A DNA stretch of 64,000 nucleotides from CAZBME01 sp964645835. Lineage in GTDB: Bacteria; Desulfobacterota; Syntrophia; Syntrophales; UBA8958. A program made the translations under genes and the position numbers. The stretch lies in contig CAZYDG010000072.1 in the NCBI GenBank assembly GCA_964645835.1, positions 1 through 64,000 of the forward strand, written 5' to 3'. A model generated the notes under the pieces. The model did not search any database. It had not been told where the DNA came from and was given only the letters and a program-made list of their open reading frames with translations. This document shows, in pieces, positions 7,647 to 16,340 of the stretch (the stretch's first letter is position 1; every line of letters begins with the position of its first letter).

Positions 7647-8393
7647 TTACCGGAATGCAAAAAGGGCGGACTGGACTATCCGGTCGAAGAATGCCCCCTG
7701 TTCAAGCGTATAGAAGTTGCCATCCGGGTTTGTCAGGACAGCGCGGTGACTCTTGGCATGCTCTTCTGAACAGAAGAACTGGGATTTGTGTCAGAATGCG
7801 CCGATGATGCTCGGATCTGTGAGCGTTCCAAAGTCCACGAAGGGGTGGAAGAGCAATGGCTCAGAGCTTCCCGCGATGAGTTGGTATCCGAAATCGCTGT
7901 CCATCTCAAAGGTCAGGGGCGCGCCGCAATAGGCACAGGATGATTCGACCGTGACGAGGAGAGGTTCCTCCCGTAAGCGCCCTTGCACGAAGGGCGTTGC
8001 AATTGCGTCGATCGCTCAGGCGGCATACATACTTTCGCCTGTGCTGAAGTGGACTCGGTGTGGCGTGGGATCAACCGTCACCGGATAAGCCCAAGCAACG
8101 TCCCCTTGTCCGTTCCGAAACAGAAATGTCATGTGTTTTTCCAGTTCGTCCAGAATGACCTTTGTCCGCGTAGCTTTCAGATTTAGGGATTCGGCGATGA
8201 ATTTTGTCGTGAGCGGCAACCCAACCCGAGGAAGCTCACGGACGGCGAAATTGCGTACCCTGTGATGCTCCTGTGTCATGAAGATCAGTCCGTCCACAAC
8301 TTGGCCGACCACGGCAGTCAGCCCATCTTTCCAATCCTTCAGAGGAATTTCCTTAAAAATCTTGCCATTTGCCATTAGGATCGTATCTTTCAT
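7647..8393 (-). CDS. MerB-like (organomercurial lyase family) protein with two in-frame UGA (selenocysteine) codons
   Basis: Read through two TGA codons, a single 248-residue frame appears. An N-terminal winged helix (LPLTTKFIAESLNLKATRT) is followed by the MerB catalytic domain. TGA at 8016-8018 (residue 126) sits in YAA-U-AIDAIATPF, matching catalytic Cys96 of MerB (WCALD) with Asp129 for Asp99. SSCAYCGAPLTFEM matches SSHCAATGAPVSLTV. TGA at 7791-7793 (residue 201) sits in IGAF-U-HKSQFF, matching catalytic Cys159 (SFCCHVHFF). Each TGA is followed by a SECIS-like hairpin. The frame continues sensibly to TAA at 7647-7649 (RIVQSALFAFR). ATG at 8393 has AAGGAG 8 bases upstream. Known MerB breaks carbon-mercury bonds with its two Cys and Asp. 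Whether this form acts on organomercury is inference. A double nonsense pseudogene is the alternative, but hitting exactly both catalytic Cys codons by chance is very unlikely. Confidence 0.9.
7762..7777 (-). promoter_or_regulatory. SECIS-like hairpin for Sec201 of the MerB-like gene
   Basis: On the mRNA a 6-bp stem UCUUCU/AGAAGA (plus an outer U-G pair) closes the loop GUUC. The loop begins 19 nucleotides after the second UGA and has G first. Position and loop fit the bacterial SECIS rule; the stem is weaker than the first one. Confidence 0.65.
7978..7996 (-). promoter_or_regulatory. SECIS-like hairpin for Sec126 of the MerB-like gene
   Basis: On the mRNA a perfect 7-bp stem CGCCCUU/AAGGGCG closes the loop CGUGC. 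The loop begins 26 nucleotides after the UGA and has G at its second position. Bacterial SECIS elements are expected as a stem-loop with a G early in the apical loop, about 16-37 nucleotides after UGA, so this fits. Confidence 0.7.
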
Positions 8394-8577
8394 AAAACGG
8401 CTCCTTTCTTGTGATGAAAGCAAAGCTAAAGTATGAAGTAATAGACAGGTCAAGAAAAAAGTTTTATCACTCAAAATTCACTTATTTTTATGGCCAAACG
8501 ATAATATTAGCCGGAGCGCAGCGATCGGCTGGATTGCCTTCCGTCCATTCCCCGCTGTGTTTTTCCTGCATTCGGGA

Positions 8578-8610
8578 AATAAAAAAAAGGCGAATGTGAG
8601 AGCATCCGCC
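8578..8610 (-). terminator. Rho-independent terminator
   Basis: On the minus strand, GGCGGATG and CATTCGCC form a stem around CTCTCA (one mismatch), followed directly by eight or more T. It lies just after the small membrane protein gene and separates it from the MerB-like gene downstream. Confidence 0.8.
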
Positions 8611-8623
8611 CAGACCTCGATCG

Positions 8624-8836
8624 TCATTTGTTTTCGCCTTTCTTCTTTCGTCGTCCCAAAAAATTGAAGAAGACATAATAAAATACAAGCATCAACGCGA
8701 TAAAGCCCAAAAACCGAATCTCCATTAAGCGACTTAAAAGCTTATCCTGTCCATCTTGATCAGGTAAGTGATTCCAGACGAGGTAAAGCAACATAAAAGA
8801 GAAGCCTATATATGCAATTTTAAAATATTTATTCAT
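8624..8836 (-). CDS. Small two-helix membrane protein
   Basis: About 70 residues with two hydrophobic segments (IAYIGFSFMLLYLVW and FLGFIALMLVFYYVFFNFL) and a basic, lysine-rich C-terminus (GRRKKKGENK), which by the positive-inside rule puts the tail in the cytoplasm. ATG at 8836 is chosen over a TTG at 8878; its ribosome binding site is weak. It lies 59 bases after the HD-domain gene on the same strand and is followed by a strong terminator, so the two are probably cotranscribed. No family recognised. Confidence 0.55.
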   Translation of the reverse strand: MNKYFKIAYIGFSFMLLYLVWNHLPDQDGQDKLLSRLMEIRFLGFIALMLVFYYVFFNFLGRRKKKGENK

Positions 8837-8895
8837 TCTATCTTTGACCTGATTTGATAGTTTCAAAGTCAATGTCAATAAGTGGAATCGATCGC

Positions 8896-11022
8896 TTATG
8901 TTATATTCTGTGAGTCATACAAATGAATGGCATCGTCAAGCTTCTTTCTGAGAATCCTTGCATGAAATGCTGTGTCAAGACCGAGTTCAGCGCGGATTTC
9001 ACGGCGGCGTAGAGCGCTTTTCCGGTATCCCAGAAAAGTAGAACTATCTCTGGGTTCTGGCGGTTCCTTTACTTTCCTGTACAATGCCACATATGCTTTG
9101 CTGGGAACATGCCCAGATGCAATAGCCGATTCCAATCTTGCATCTGCAAGCAGACTTTCGACAATATTGGTCTCGAACTGATCGGAATTGATTTGAGGAT
9201 TGAAAAAGGATGATATGAGTTGTTGCCGTTCCTTTTCATTGAGTCTGTATTCATTTGCCAGAATAGCAAGATTTTGAACCGTATATATGTCATCCGTATC
9301 CAAAACCGGATTCAATAAATTGCGAATATGTCCTAAAAGCTCTTGTGGCACGGCATCATTTCTGCGGTAATAATTGACATCGACCTGGCTTAGCTTAACT
9401 TCCAAAGCAAGCCGTTCAATTAAATTACGCGTGATATTACCTTTCGTATTCTGATGCCAGAAGATCCGAATACCGCTATGCCTCCACCAGTCTATCATAA
9501 TATCGGGGTCCCGAATTCCCTCTTCCTGAGTTACCAGGGTATCGATTAGTTTCGTGATGATTCCTGGAAGCGTATAGGGGATGTCCGAATCAGTCGGCTT
9601 TGTGTGCATTTCAACAAATCGGCTGACATCGTACTGCTTTTCAGGAAAAACCAGAGCAGGGTGGAGATAGGTTGCCAATGCCTTTCTGGATCCATCCGTT
9701 CTTGATTTTGAATCTGTAACTTCGCAAACCATTGCGGCGACGGGCGCCCCAAAGCGCAGTTTAACCTTTTCGGCACTCTGATCGTACCCGATGACAAACT
9801 GTTGGCCGTCTTCCACGATGTCATGCAAAATAGCTACAGTCGCCATGACAGGTGAAAATGAGGTGCCCATTACCTCCGCGACAATTCCGGCAACACGTAA
9901 TGCATGAGCCAGCATCGTAGCATTGCCCTTTCGCCGGCCCCTATCAAGATGGCGCATCGATTCCAACGCTGCGACGTGTAATGTGCCAAGTGAATTAGGC
10001 GCCTCAGTGGCATTGTAATATTCCATGATGGGAAGATTTACATGAACGTCATGAAGGGCTTTTCCTCGCCTGCCGCACAGGCGCTTACGCTTATCAGTGT
10101 CAGTAAGCGCATCGCCAACTGCCGTCATCAATGTACTGGTCAACGGTTCACGGATGGTTTTATAATCCACTCCTTTCAGTTTAAGCGCAGCTTTCGCCTT
10201 GAGAAAATCATGCTCGAGGTATCGCCTTTCAGGGAAATCCCCGTCTGGTTCGATGCCTCTTTCACGAAGCTCCATTTTTTTCTCTTCATCTAACGTGCTG
10301 AAAATCGCATCACCCGCGGCACGAGCAGTCAGGCGCAGCGTGGACACCATTATGGCTGCAATTGCATTTGCATAGTCGCCTGGAATCTCAAGTGAGGAGA
10401 CGGTTCCATTTTCATAAGCATCATTAAATAATTCGAGATACCTCAAGAGTTCTTTGAGATGCTGCAGGACGTTTTCTCCGAAATATTCACGAATGTAAGA
10501 GTCGTCTACCTTCTTATATTCACTTGGCAGCAAGGCCGAAAATCTGTCCTCTTTCCCTGCCGTGTAATGAATTATTGTGGCAATGATCAGATCATTGTCG
10601 ATTGAGCACGATTTAATATTATCTCCAAACATTCGTGCACCACAGAGAATGGCCCCTGAAAGCACAGCTGCATTGATCAGAGGTTCCAGTTTCGATAATC
10701 TATTTGTGTTAATAGTGATGCGACTCGCGATTCTCTTAAGATCAGAATCGGTAATATTGATTTCCTGAAGATCTATTGACTCGTCTGGATATAATTCAGT
10801 TTTGAGAATATCTCGTCCGACAACCGTATTCCATGTCTGAGACGGGATATCATTGATTGGTACATTCTTCTCAATTTCGCTTTTCACCCAATCTCGTGTA
10901 ACGGCTCCGACTATTATTCGATGATTATCAATAGTTGATGCCAATAGATGATATGCTCGTAAAAGCTTCTTTTCGTCTGTGAGTATATTGTCTGTCGAAG
11001 GCATAATCAGAATGATGACCAT
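8896..11022 (-). CDS. Large HD-domain protein, SpoT-hydrolase-like
   Basis: 708 residues. The middle (about residues 350-480) is an HD metal-phosphohydrolase domain: ALESMRHLDRGRRK, then HALRVAGIVAEVMG, then AILHDIVEDGQ with the HD pair, followed by RFGAPVAAMVCEVTD and, further on, ITKLIDTLVTQ. This order and spacing match the hydrolase domain of RelA/SpoT proteins (HxxxVA, LLHDxVED, FGxxVAxLVxxVT, KLAD). I see no ppGpp synthetase or TGS domain. The N-terminal 300 residues and C-terminal 170 are unrecognised and mostly helical. It could hydrolyse an alarmone-like nucleotide; this is inference from the fold. It is preceded by nearly 500 bases without a gene. Confidence 0.72.
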   Translation of the reverse strand: MVIILIMPSTDNILTDEKKLLRAYHLLASTIDNHRIIVGAVTRDWVKSEIEKNVPINDIPSQTWNTVVGRDILKTELYPDESIDLQEINITDSDLKRIASRITINTNRLSKLEPLINAAVLSGAILCGARMFGDNIKSCSIDNDLIIATIIHYTAGKEDRFSALLPSEYKKVDDSYIREYFGENVLQHLKELLRYLELFNDAYENGTVSSLEIPGDYANAIAAIMVSTLRLTARAAGDAIFSTLDEEKKMELRERGIEPDGDFPERRYLEHDFLKAKAALKLKGVDYKTIREPLTSTLMTAVGDALTDTDKRKRLCGRRGKALHDVHVNLPIMEYYNATEAPNSLGTLHVAALESMRHLDRGRRKGNATMLAHALRVAGIVAEVMGTSFSPVMATVAILHDIVEDGQQFVIGYDQSAEKVKLRFGAPVAAMVCEVTDSKSRTDGSRKALATYLHPALVFPEKQYDVSRFVEMHTKPTDSDIPYTLPGIITKLIDTLVTQEEGIRDPDIMIDWWRHSGIRIFWHQNTKGNITRNLIERLALEVKLSQVDVNYYRRNDAVPQELLGHIRNLLNPVLDTDDIYTVQNLAILANEYRLNEKERQQLISSFFNPQINSDQFETNIVESLLADARLESAIASGHVPSKAYVALYRKVKEPPEPRDSSTFLGYRKSALRRREIRAELGLDTAFHARILRKKLDDAIHLYDSQNIT

Positions 11023-11505
11023 CTGATGTCTCAGTGCTTTCTTTGCATCTTATGTTCTGCAAATTCTGGGGCAGCAATTTTGGGACAGATTATGTAAGCA
11101 AAAATTTCCACTATATTTGAGATTATGATGCGTCTGAAACAACAACACGAGAAAAGAAACAATTGAAATCGCAACGCAATATTGCATACGAACCAAATAT
11201 TATCAAGTAAAAAACTTATCGTAATCTTCGTATTCATAATCAATATTGAAAATAAATCCATATTAATTCACCGATAATTCGTCATAGCAAGTATTCACAA
11301 AAGAAATTATATAGTGAGAAATCTATAATCTTAAAGAGCAAGCGGGCCAGATACTCATGATCAGATTGGGTATCCCTGTAATAATTTGTTTGGGCCATAG
11401 CTGGTTTTCCTTCAAGAAGCATTATGGGTTGAAACATTCAGCCCTTTTAAATGACATTTCTTAGATAACGGCCGGACGAGTTCCTTCCTTTGAGGAGAGA
11501 TTCAT
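11023..11505. other. Intergenic stretch, no gene seen
   Basis: AT-rich spacer between the divergent HD-domain gene and the sensor fragment. A short minus frame at 11031-11261 has no ribosome binding site and protein-unlike composition. No RNA gene or strong repeat seen. Confidence 0.5.
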
Positions 11506-11755
11506 ATGACCAGTTCATCTTGTACTCATCAAAAACTTCTTGAAGAGAACGCATATTATAAGAAGAGAATCCTGGAGCTTGAGGAATCTGAATCAAAACG
11601 CATCCAATTGGAGGAGGCACTGAAGGATCGCGAAAATCAGTATCGCTTTCTTTACCGGACAAGTCGGAAAGCGCGGTTCTGTCTATGGTTGCAAAATAAA
11701 GACGGCAACGGCTGCTATCGGTATTCGCGGTACTATCTTTGAAGTTAAAATATGA
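11506..11755 (+). pseudogene. Gene debris: sensor-protein N-terminus joined to a FecR-like tail
   Basis: ATG at 11506 follows GAGGAGAG and opens a coiled-coil plus PAS-domain start (LLEENAYYKKRILELEES, then ALKDRENQYRFLYRTS) typical of PAS sensor kinases. Within 60 codons the PAS similarity stops. In the next frame the DNA reads GSVYGCKIKTATAAIGIRGT and FEVKI before a stop, which resembles the end of a FecR domain (TPTAxIGIRGTxF). I infer a deletion that joined two unrelated genes, leaving only the 5' end of one and the 3' end of the other. Confidence 0.5.
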
Positions 11756-11799
11756 AAAACATACTTGCATGCGGGAAAATAAATTAAGGAGGCCTTTTC

Positions 11800-13974
11800 T
11801 TGCATAAGAGGGCAAAGAACAAATTTGATACGTTCATGGAGATTGTAACCCGGATAAACACCGACATCGATCTCAACGAGACTCTTTCCCTCATCATGAG
11901 AGGTGCCAAGCAACTCATGAAATCCGAAGCCAGTTCTCTGATGCTCATTGATCATGAGACCAAGGAGCTTTATTTCAATGTCGCCACAGGTGAAAAAGGA
12001 GACATCCTCAAAGAGACAAGATTTCCCCTGGATAAAGGAGTTGCAGGGCTTGTTGCCGCCACGGGGGAAGGCCTGATTATCAACCATGCTGAAAGCGACC
12101 CTCGTATCTATCGCCATGTGGATCAGCTAACAAGCTTTTCCACCCGTAATCTGATCTGCGTTCCCCTTGTTGTAGAGGATTGCGTCATCGGCGTCCTGGA
12201 AGTGCTCAACAAGATCAATCATGATGATTACAACACATTTGACCTTAAAACACTCAAGTCTTTCTCTGAATTTGCCGCTTTAGCGATCAATCAGCGTAAT
12301 CTCTATGAAATGATGGAAAAAAAGGCTTATGAAACATCCGTCTTGTATCGTCTCAGTGAAACGATCAACGAATGCGATACGATTGATGACCTGCTCAAAG
12401 AAAATATACGCATTGTCTGCGAAGCCCTTGAATCAGATAGAGTTTCCATAATCACCAAAGAACGCGGAGGTTTTGTATTCAAGGCCTCCGTAGGCATTCC
12501 ACGAGGAATTCTAAATAACAGAAAAGGAACTGTCAGAGGGAATGTGCTGGAATATATGATGCGTATGCAATGCGGGGTTGTTGTTCCTGATATTCATGAA
12601 GACCCTCGTTTTAAAATGAATGCCTCTGCGCGGTACAAGAACAATTCTTTCGTGGCCGCTCCTTTAAAATTGAAGAATAAAATTGTAGCTTTCATTTGCG
12701 TGACGGAACGTAAGAAAAAAATTCCCTATCAACAATGGGACTTGCGTCTTCTGGAAATGATTGCCCAACAGATAATGGAGAACTACAGTCATTCGCGGCT
12801 TACAGAGGAATTCAAAAACAAGCAGAAAATGGAAGCTGAATTGGCAATAACAGCCCGAATGCAGCAAGATATTCTGCCCAGGAAATTTCCTGCCGATGGG
12901 CGGCTGGATATTGCGGCAAGCACCATCCCCGCGAAAACAGTTGGTGGTGATTTTTATGATTTTGTCACGCTCGGTCAAGGAAAATACGGCATCATCATTG
13001 CCGATGTAGCCGGGAAAGGAATCCCTGCCGGGCTGTTTATGGCCATTTCCCGCAGCACGATCAGAGTTCATTTCTCTCATACCCACAGCCCTGCGAAAAT
13101 ATTGGAGCTGGCCAATGAACATATCGTTGCTGATTCCCGTAACGGAATATTCGTTACGTGCTTCTGCTGCATACTCGATACTCAAAAAAAGAAGATTACC
13201 TACGCGAGTGCAGGCCATAACCACCCCCTTTGGTACAAGAGAAGGACAAATGAGATTAAACCACTAACATCGAAGGGAATAGCTCTCGGCGTTATACAAC
13301 CGATCAACCTTCAGGAACACGAAATCACCTTATCCTGTGGGGATGTCCTGGTCCTGTATACAGACGGTGTTACGGATGCGGTCAACAACAAGTTTGAAGA
13401 GTATGGTGAAAGACGACTGAGAACGAGAATCCGTAGCGTTACAGGATTCTGTTCCGACAACATCATGAAGCTTATCATCGATGACATTAACAATCACCAG
13501 GGAACGGCCGAACCTTTTGATGACATCACCCTTATGGTCATCACGTTGAAGGATCAACAAAAGATTGAAGCGAAGTTTCACGTTGACAGTCGGCTGCAGA
13601 ATATAAGGGTAATAATGGATGAGGCTGATCGCATCTTGAATAAGGTGAATGCTGGTAAAGAACAATCCTCTGATGTGCTGACAGCTATTGACGAGGCATT
13701 TGCAAATATTGTCCGTCATGGTTACGAAAACCGTCTTGATGGCAGAATTAACATAGAAATGGGGATGGATGGGGATGTCTTTTGTATCACATTTACGGAT
13801 GAGGCTAAACGGTGTAACACGTCACCGCCTCATCCCGTGATGGGCAGGGCGTTGCTTGATAAAAAGGGAAGTCTCGGCATCGGCAGATATTTGATTCACA
13901 GCTTGATGGACGATGTTCAGTATGAACGGATAGGAATCCAAAATCGCTTGATCATAAGAAAGAAGATCGCATAG
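11800..13974 (+). CDS. GAF-GAF-SpoIIE phosphatase with C-terminal RsbW-like kinase domain
   Basis: 724 residues, start TTG at 11800 with AAGGAGG 7 bases upstream. Domains: GAF (about 10-165), GAF (about 185-330), PP2C-type SpoIIE phosphatase (about 370-575; GGDFYDF, IIADVAGKGIPAGL, YASAGHNHPLW, LYTDGVTDA, FDDITLMVI), and an HATPase_c of the anti-sigma/RsbW type (about 600-720; AIDEAFANIVRHGY, GSLGIGRYLI). GAF domains sense small ligands; the phosphatase acts on a phospho-Ser STAS protein and the kinase phosphorylates it. Both opposing activities on one chain with the STAS substrate next door make a complete partner-switching module. Cytoplasmic, no membrane segment. Confidence 0.9.
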   Translation: MHKRAKNKFDTFMEIVTRINTDIDLNETLSLIMRGAKQLMKSEASSLMLIDHETKELYFNVATGEKGDILKETRFPLDKGVAGLVAATGEGLIINHAESDPRIYRHVDQLTSFSTRNLICVPLVVEDCVIGVLEVLNKINHDDYNTFDLKTLKSFSEFAALAINQRNLYEMMEKKAYETSVLYRLSETINECDTIDDLLKENIRIVCEALESDRVSIITKERGGFVFKASVGIPRGILNNRKGTVRGNVLEYMMRMQCGVVVPDIHEDPRFKMNASARYKNNSFVAAPLKLKNKIVAFICVTERKKKIPYQQWDLRLLEMIAQQIMENYSHSRLTEEFKNKQKMEAELAITARMQQDILPRKFPADGRLDIAASTIPAKTVGGDFYDFVTLGQGKYGIIIADVAGKGIPAGLFMAISRSTIRVHFSHTHSPAKILELANEHIVADSRNGIFVTCFCCILDTQKKKITYASAGHNHPLWYKRRTNEIKPLTSKGIALGVIQPINLQEHEITLSCGDVLVLYTDGVTDAVNNKFEEYGERRLRTRIRSVTGFCSDNIMKLIIDDINNHQGTAEPFDDITLMVITLKDQQKIEAKFHVDSRLQNIRVIMDEADRILNKVNAGKEQSSDVLTAIDEAFANIVRHGYENRLDGRINIEMGMDGDVFCITFTDEAKRCNTSPPHPVMGRALLDKKGSLGIGRYLIHSLMDDVQYERIGIQNRLIIRKKIA

Positions 13975-13982
13975 GGGGGGAG

Positions 13983-14315
13983 ATGGATCTGCAGGTCATG
14001 GATTGCAACGATGTCAAAATCTTCATGTTTAAAGGCAGGCTGGATATCAGCCGCAGCATGGAAATTGAAGAAGAGCTTTACCGCGCTATAGATTGCGGCA
14101 GCTTTAAACTGATACTGGATTTGGGAAATATTGACTGCCTCAGTTCCAGCGGGCTCAGGATCTTCATTTCTGTCTTGAGCAGGTTAAAAGAAAAAAATGG
14201 CCGCTTGGGGATATGCAACATACCGCCGCACATATTCAAAGTTTTCAATGTGGTCGGTCTTGATGAAATCTTTGAAATTTACGATAGCGCAGATCATGCA
14301 ATTGCATGCTTTTAA
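13983..14315 (+). CDS. STAS-domain anti-sigma factor antagonist
   Basis: 110 residues, the normal size of RsbV/SpoIIAA proteins. The motif DCLSSSGLRIFISVL contains the conserved phospho-acceptor Ser region at the start of helix 2. The gene begins 8 bases after the SpoIIE-kinase gene with a G-rich ribosome binding site, so the two are translated together. It is the expected substrate of that protein: unphosphorylated it would bind a kinase or anti-sigma partner, phosphorylated it would not. No sigma factor is nearby, so the output could be a different effector. Confidence 0.9.
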   Translation: MDLQVMDCNDVKIFMFKGRLDISRSMEIEEELYRAIDCGSFKLILDLGNIDCLSSSGLRIFISVLSRLKEKNGRLGICNIPPHIFKVFNVVGLDEIFEIYDSADHAIACF

Positions 14316-14711
14316 GCGCAGAAGCCAATCAAGACAAAACTATGGTTTCGAATTGGAATCACAATTTGTCGTTCACGACAAGGCATCCGTCGTTTTTGCT
14401 TAGGTAATCTTCCCCTCTTTGATGATCCATTTCGTCAGTTCCGCTATAGTTGGTTCGTCATGAATCAGCCTTTCATTTACCTTTCTATGCACGCACAATA
14501 TCCGTAGCTGTCTTAAATTGTTCACCGACACACGGGCAACAGTTCGCCTTCGCCCGTGGCACCCAATGCACCTCATTATTTCTTAACACGGCCACTCGCC
14601 GCATTAACTCTTGCGATTCTTGCTGATTGATATTCCTGCCAGCAAAGTTATTTAGATATACTGGTTCCAAGAACTCCCAACGGAACTCACAGAACTACCA
14701 AACAGAACAAT
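14316..14711. other. Region without a confident gene; possible minus-strand debris
   Basis: The minus strand reads QQESQELMRRVAVLRNNEV up to a stop at 14485, and in another frame RLIHDEPTIAELTKWIIKEG followed by K-I-T and a stop at about 14401. Both look like real protein but lie in different frames, as in a decayed gene. I cannot identify the family. No terminator for the STAS gene is obvious. Confidence 0.3.
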
Positions 14712-16142
14712 TTACGCTACACGGTTTAAGTCAGGAAGTACTTTGTTGTTTTCGTTCAATACCGATCTGTGCCGTGAGTAGCTGAAGTATATTACCAGGC
14801 CTATGATGAGCCATACACAAAAGGATATCCAAACGAGCAAATCAAGGCAGCTCAATAAAAAGCCGCAGCTCAAGATAGCGCATAAAGGCAGCAGCGGCAC
14901 CCATGGACATCGGAATTTTCGAGGCAGATCCGGGTGGGTTTTTCGCATTACTATAACAGAAATTGATATCAAGCAGAACGCGACCAGCGTCCCGAGATTT
15001 GTCAACTGAAGAATATTACTAAGAGGAAGACTGGAACTGATCACGCCTCCTATGATGCCAACCAGCCATGTTGATGCATATGGACTCTTATAAGTGGTGT
15101 GAAGCTTTGCGAATACCGGAGGCAACAGCCTGTCCCGCGACATTGCATAGAAAATCCTTGTTTGCCCGTAAATGAGAACCAATATAACTGTGGTCATCCC
15201 CATAATTGCTGCTATATTGATCATTTCAGCAAACCACTCTTGGCCCACCGACTGGATAGCGAATGATACCGGGTTGTTTGTTCCAATGTATTTCTCAAAT
15301 GGGACAATCCCTGTCATGACCATTGTTACTGCAATGTAGAGCAGCGTGCAGAACCCGAGAGAGAACAGAATACCACGTGGCAAATCCCGGCCTGGATTTT
15401 TTACTTCCTCGGCAGCAGAGGAGATCGAATCGAATCCGATATAAGAGAAGAATATCAACGCTGCCGCATTAAATATTCCCTGTGCACCGAATGGGGCAAA
15501 AGGCTGCCAATTGGCAGGCCGTATGTAAAAAGAACCAATTGCAATAAACAGGAGAATTATTCCAATTTTGACAGCAACCAATAAATTATTCACGCGGGCC
15601 GATTCCTTGACTCCTTTGGAGATAATATATGTAACGAGCATCATAATCAAGAAGGCAGGCAGATTGAACCATGTGGTTGTTCCCGGGATGGACCCGTAAG
15701 CGGCCGAAAGCTCAACTGGAATATTAATTCCGATACCAGCTAAGAGTGCAATAAAATATCCGGACCAGCCAGCCGCGACCGCAGCAGCTCCCAGGGTATA
15801 TTCCAATACAAGATCCCACCCAATCAGCCATGCAAAGAATTCTCCCATAGTGTAGTATGTATAAGTGTAAACAGATCCGGAAATGGGAATAGCCGAGGAA
15901 AACTCGGCATAACTTAAGGCAGCAAAGCTGCATGCAGTGGATGCGATTACAAATGAAAGAGTAAGTCCAGGCCCTGCAATGGTAGCACCTACACCGGTAA
16001 CTACGAATATTCCCACCCCAACTATCGCTCCAATTCCCATCAGGGTTAAATCCCAAGCGCCTAATTCCTTCCTGAGCTTGGAATCCCTTATGTCTTGCAA
16101 CAAAGTATCTATTTTCTTTTTTCTGAAAATGTCTTTCATCAT
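14712..16142 (-). CDS. APC-family amino acid permease (cationic amino acid transporter type)
   Basis: 476 residues with about 12 hydrophobic segments. The opening after a hydrophilic head, LGAWDLTLMGIGAIVGVGIFV with TG, is the helix-1 unwound substrate site of APC transporters, and SYAEFSSAIPISGSVYTYTY and SYIGFDSISSAAEEVKNPGRDLP are signature segments of the CAT/YfnA subgroup. These are proton-coupled amino acid importers of the inner membrane. Single gene on the minus strand with a modest AAGGA site. Substrate cannot be assigned. Confidence 0.9.
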   Translation of the reverse strand: MMKDIFRKKKIDTLLQDIRDSKLRKELGAWDLTLMGIGAIVGVGIFVVTGVGATIAGPGLTLSFVIASTACSFAALSYAEFSSAIPISGSVYTYTYYTMGEFFAWLIGWDLVLEYTLGAAAVAAGWSGYFIALLAGIGINIPVELSAAYGSIPGTTTWFNLPAFLIMMLVTYIISKGVKESARVNNLLVAVKIGIILLFIAIGSFYIRPANWQPFAPFGAQGIFNAAALIFFSYIGFDSISSAAEEVKNPGRDLPRGILFSLGFCTLLYIAVTMVMTGIVPFEKYIGTNNPVSFAIQSVGQEWFAEMINIAAIMGMTTVILVLIYGQTRIFYAMSRDRLLPPVFAKLHTTYKSPYASTWLVGIIGGVISSSLPLSNILQLTNLGTLVAFCLISISVIVMRKTHPDLPRKFRCPWVPLLPLCAILSCGFLLSCLDLLVWISFCVWLIIGLVIYFSYSRHRSVLNENNKVLPDLNRVA

Positions 16143-16340
16143 CCTTGTCCTTTCAGGAAGTTTAACTCGGGAAACTAGTTAGAGGAGCATCGGATAATTA
16201 GATATAAGCTGACATCTGATTTATGCTATGGGTGTATGTCCTATGATGGTCTGTATGAGCATTATCTGATTGAATTCAGATAGGACAGACGTACTTCGAC
16301 ACCAAATACAATGGCAATTTTTCTCATGTCGCAAAACGGC

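Noticed and set aside
7791..8474. MerB-like region read as two or three separate short genes or as a plain pseudogene
   Set aside because: The two stops are both TGA, fall exactly on the two catalytic Cys positions, and each has a SECIS-like hairpin; everything else in the frame is intact and a second Sec gene is present in the window.
11031..11261. Minus-strand short frame upstream of the HD gene
   Set aside because: Protein-unlike composition, no start signal, AT-rich spacer.
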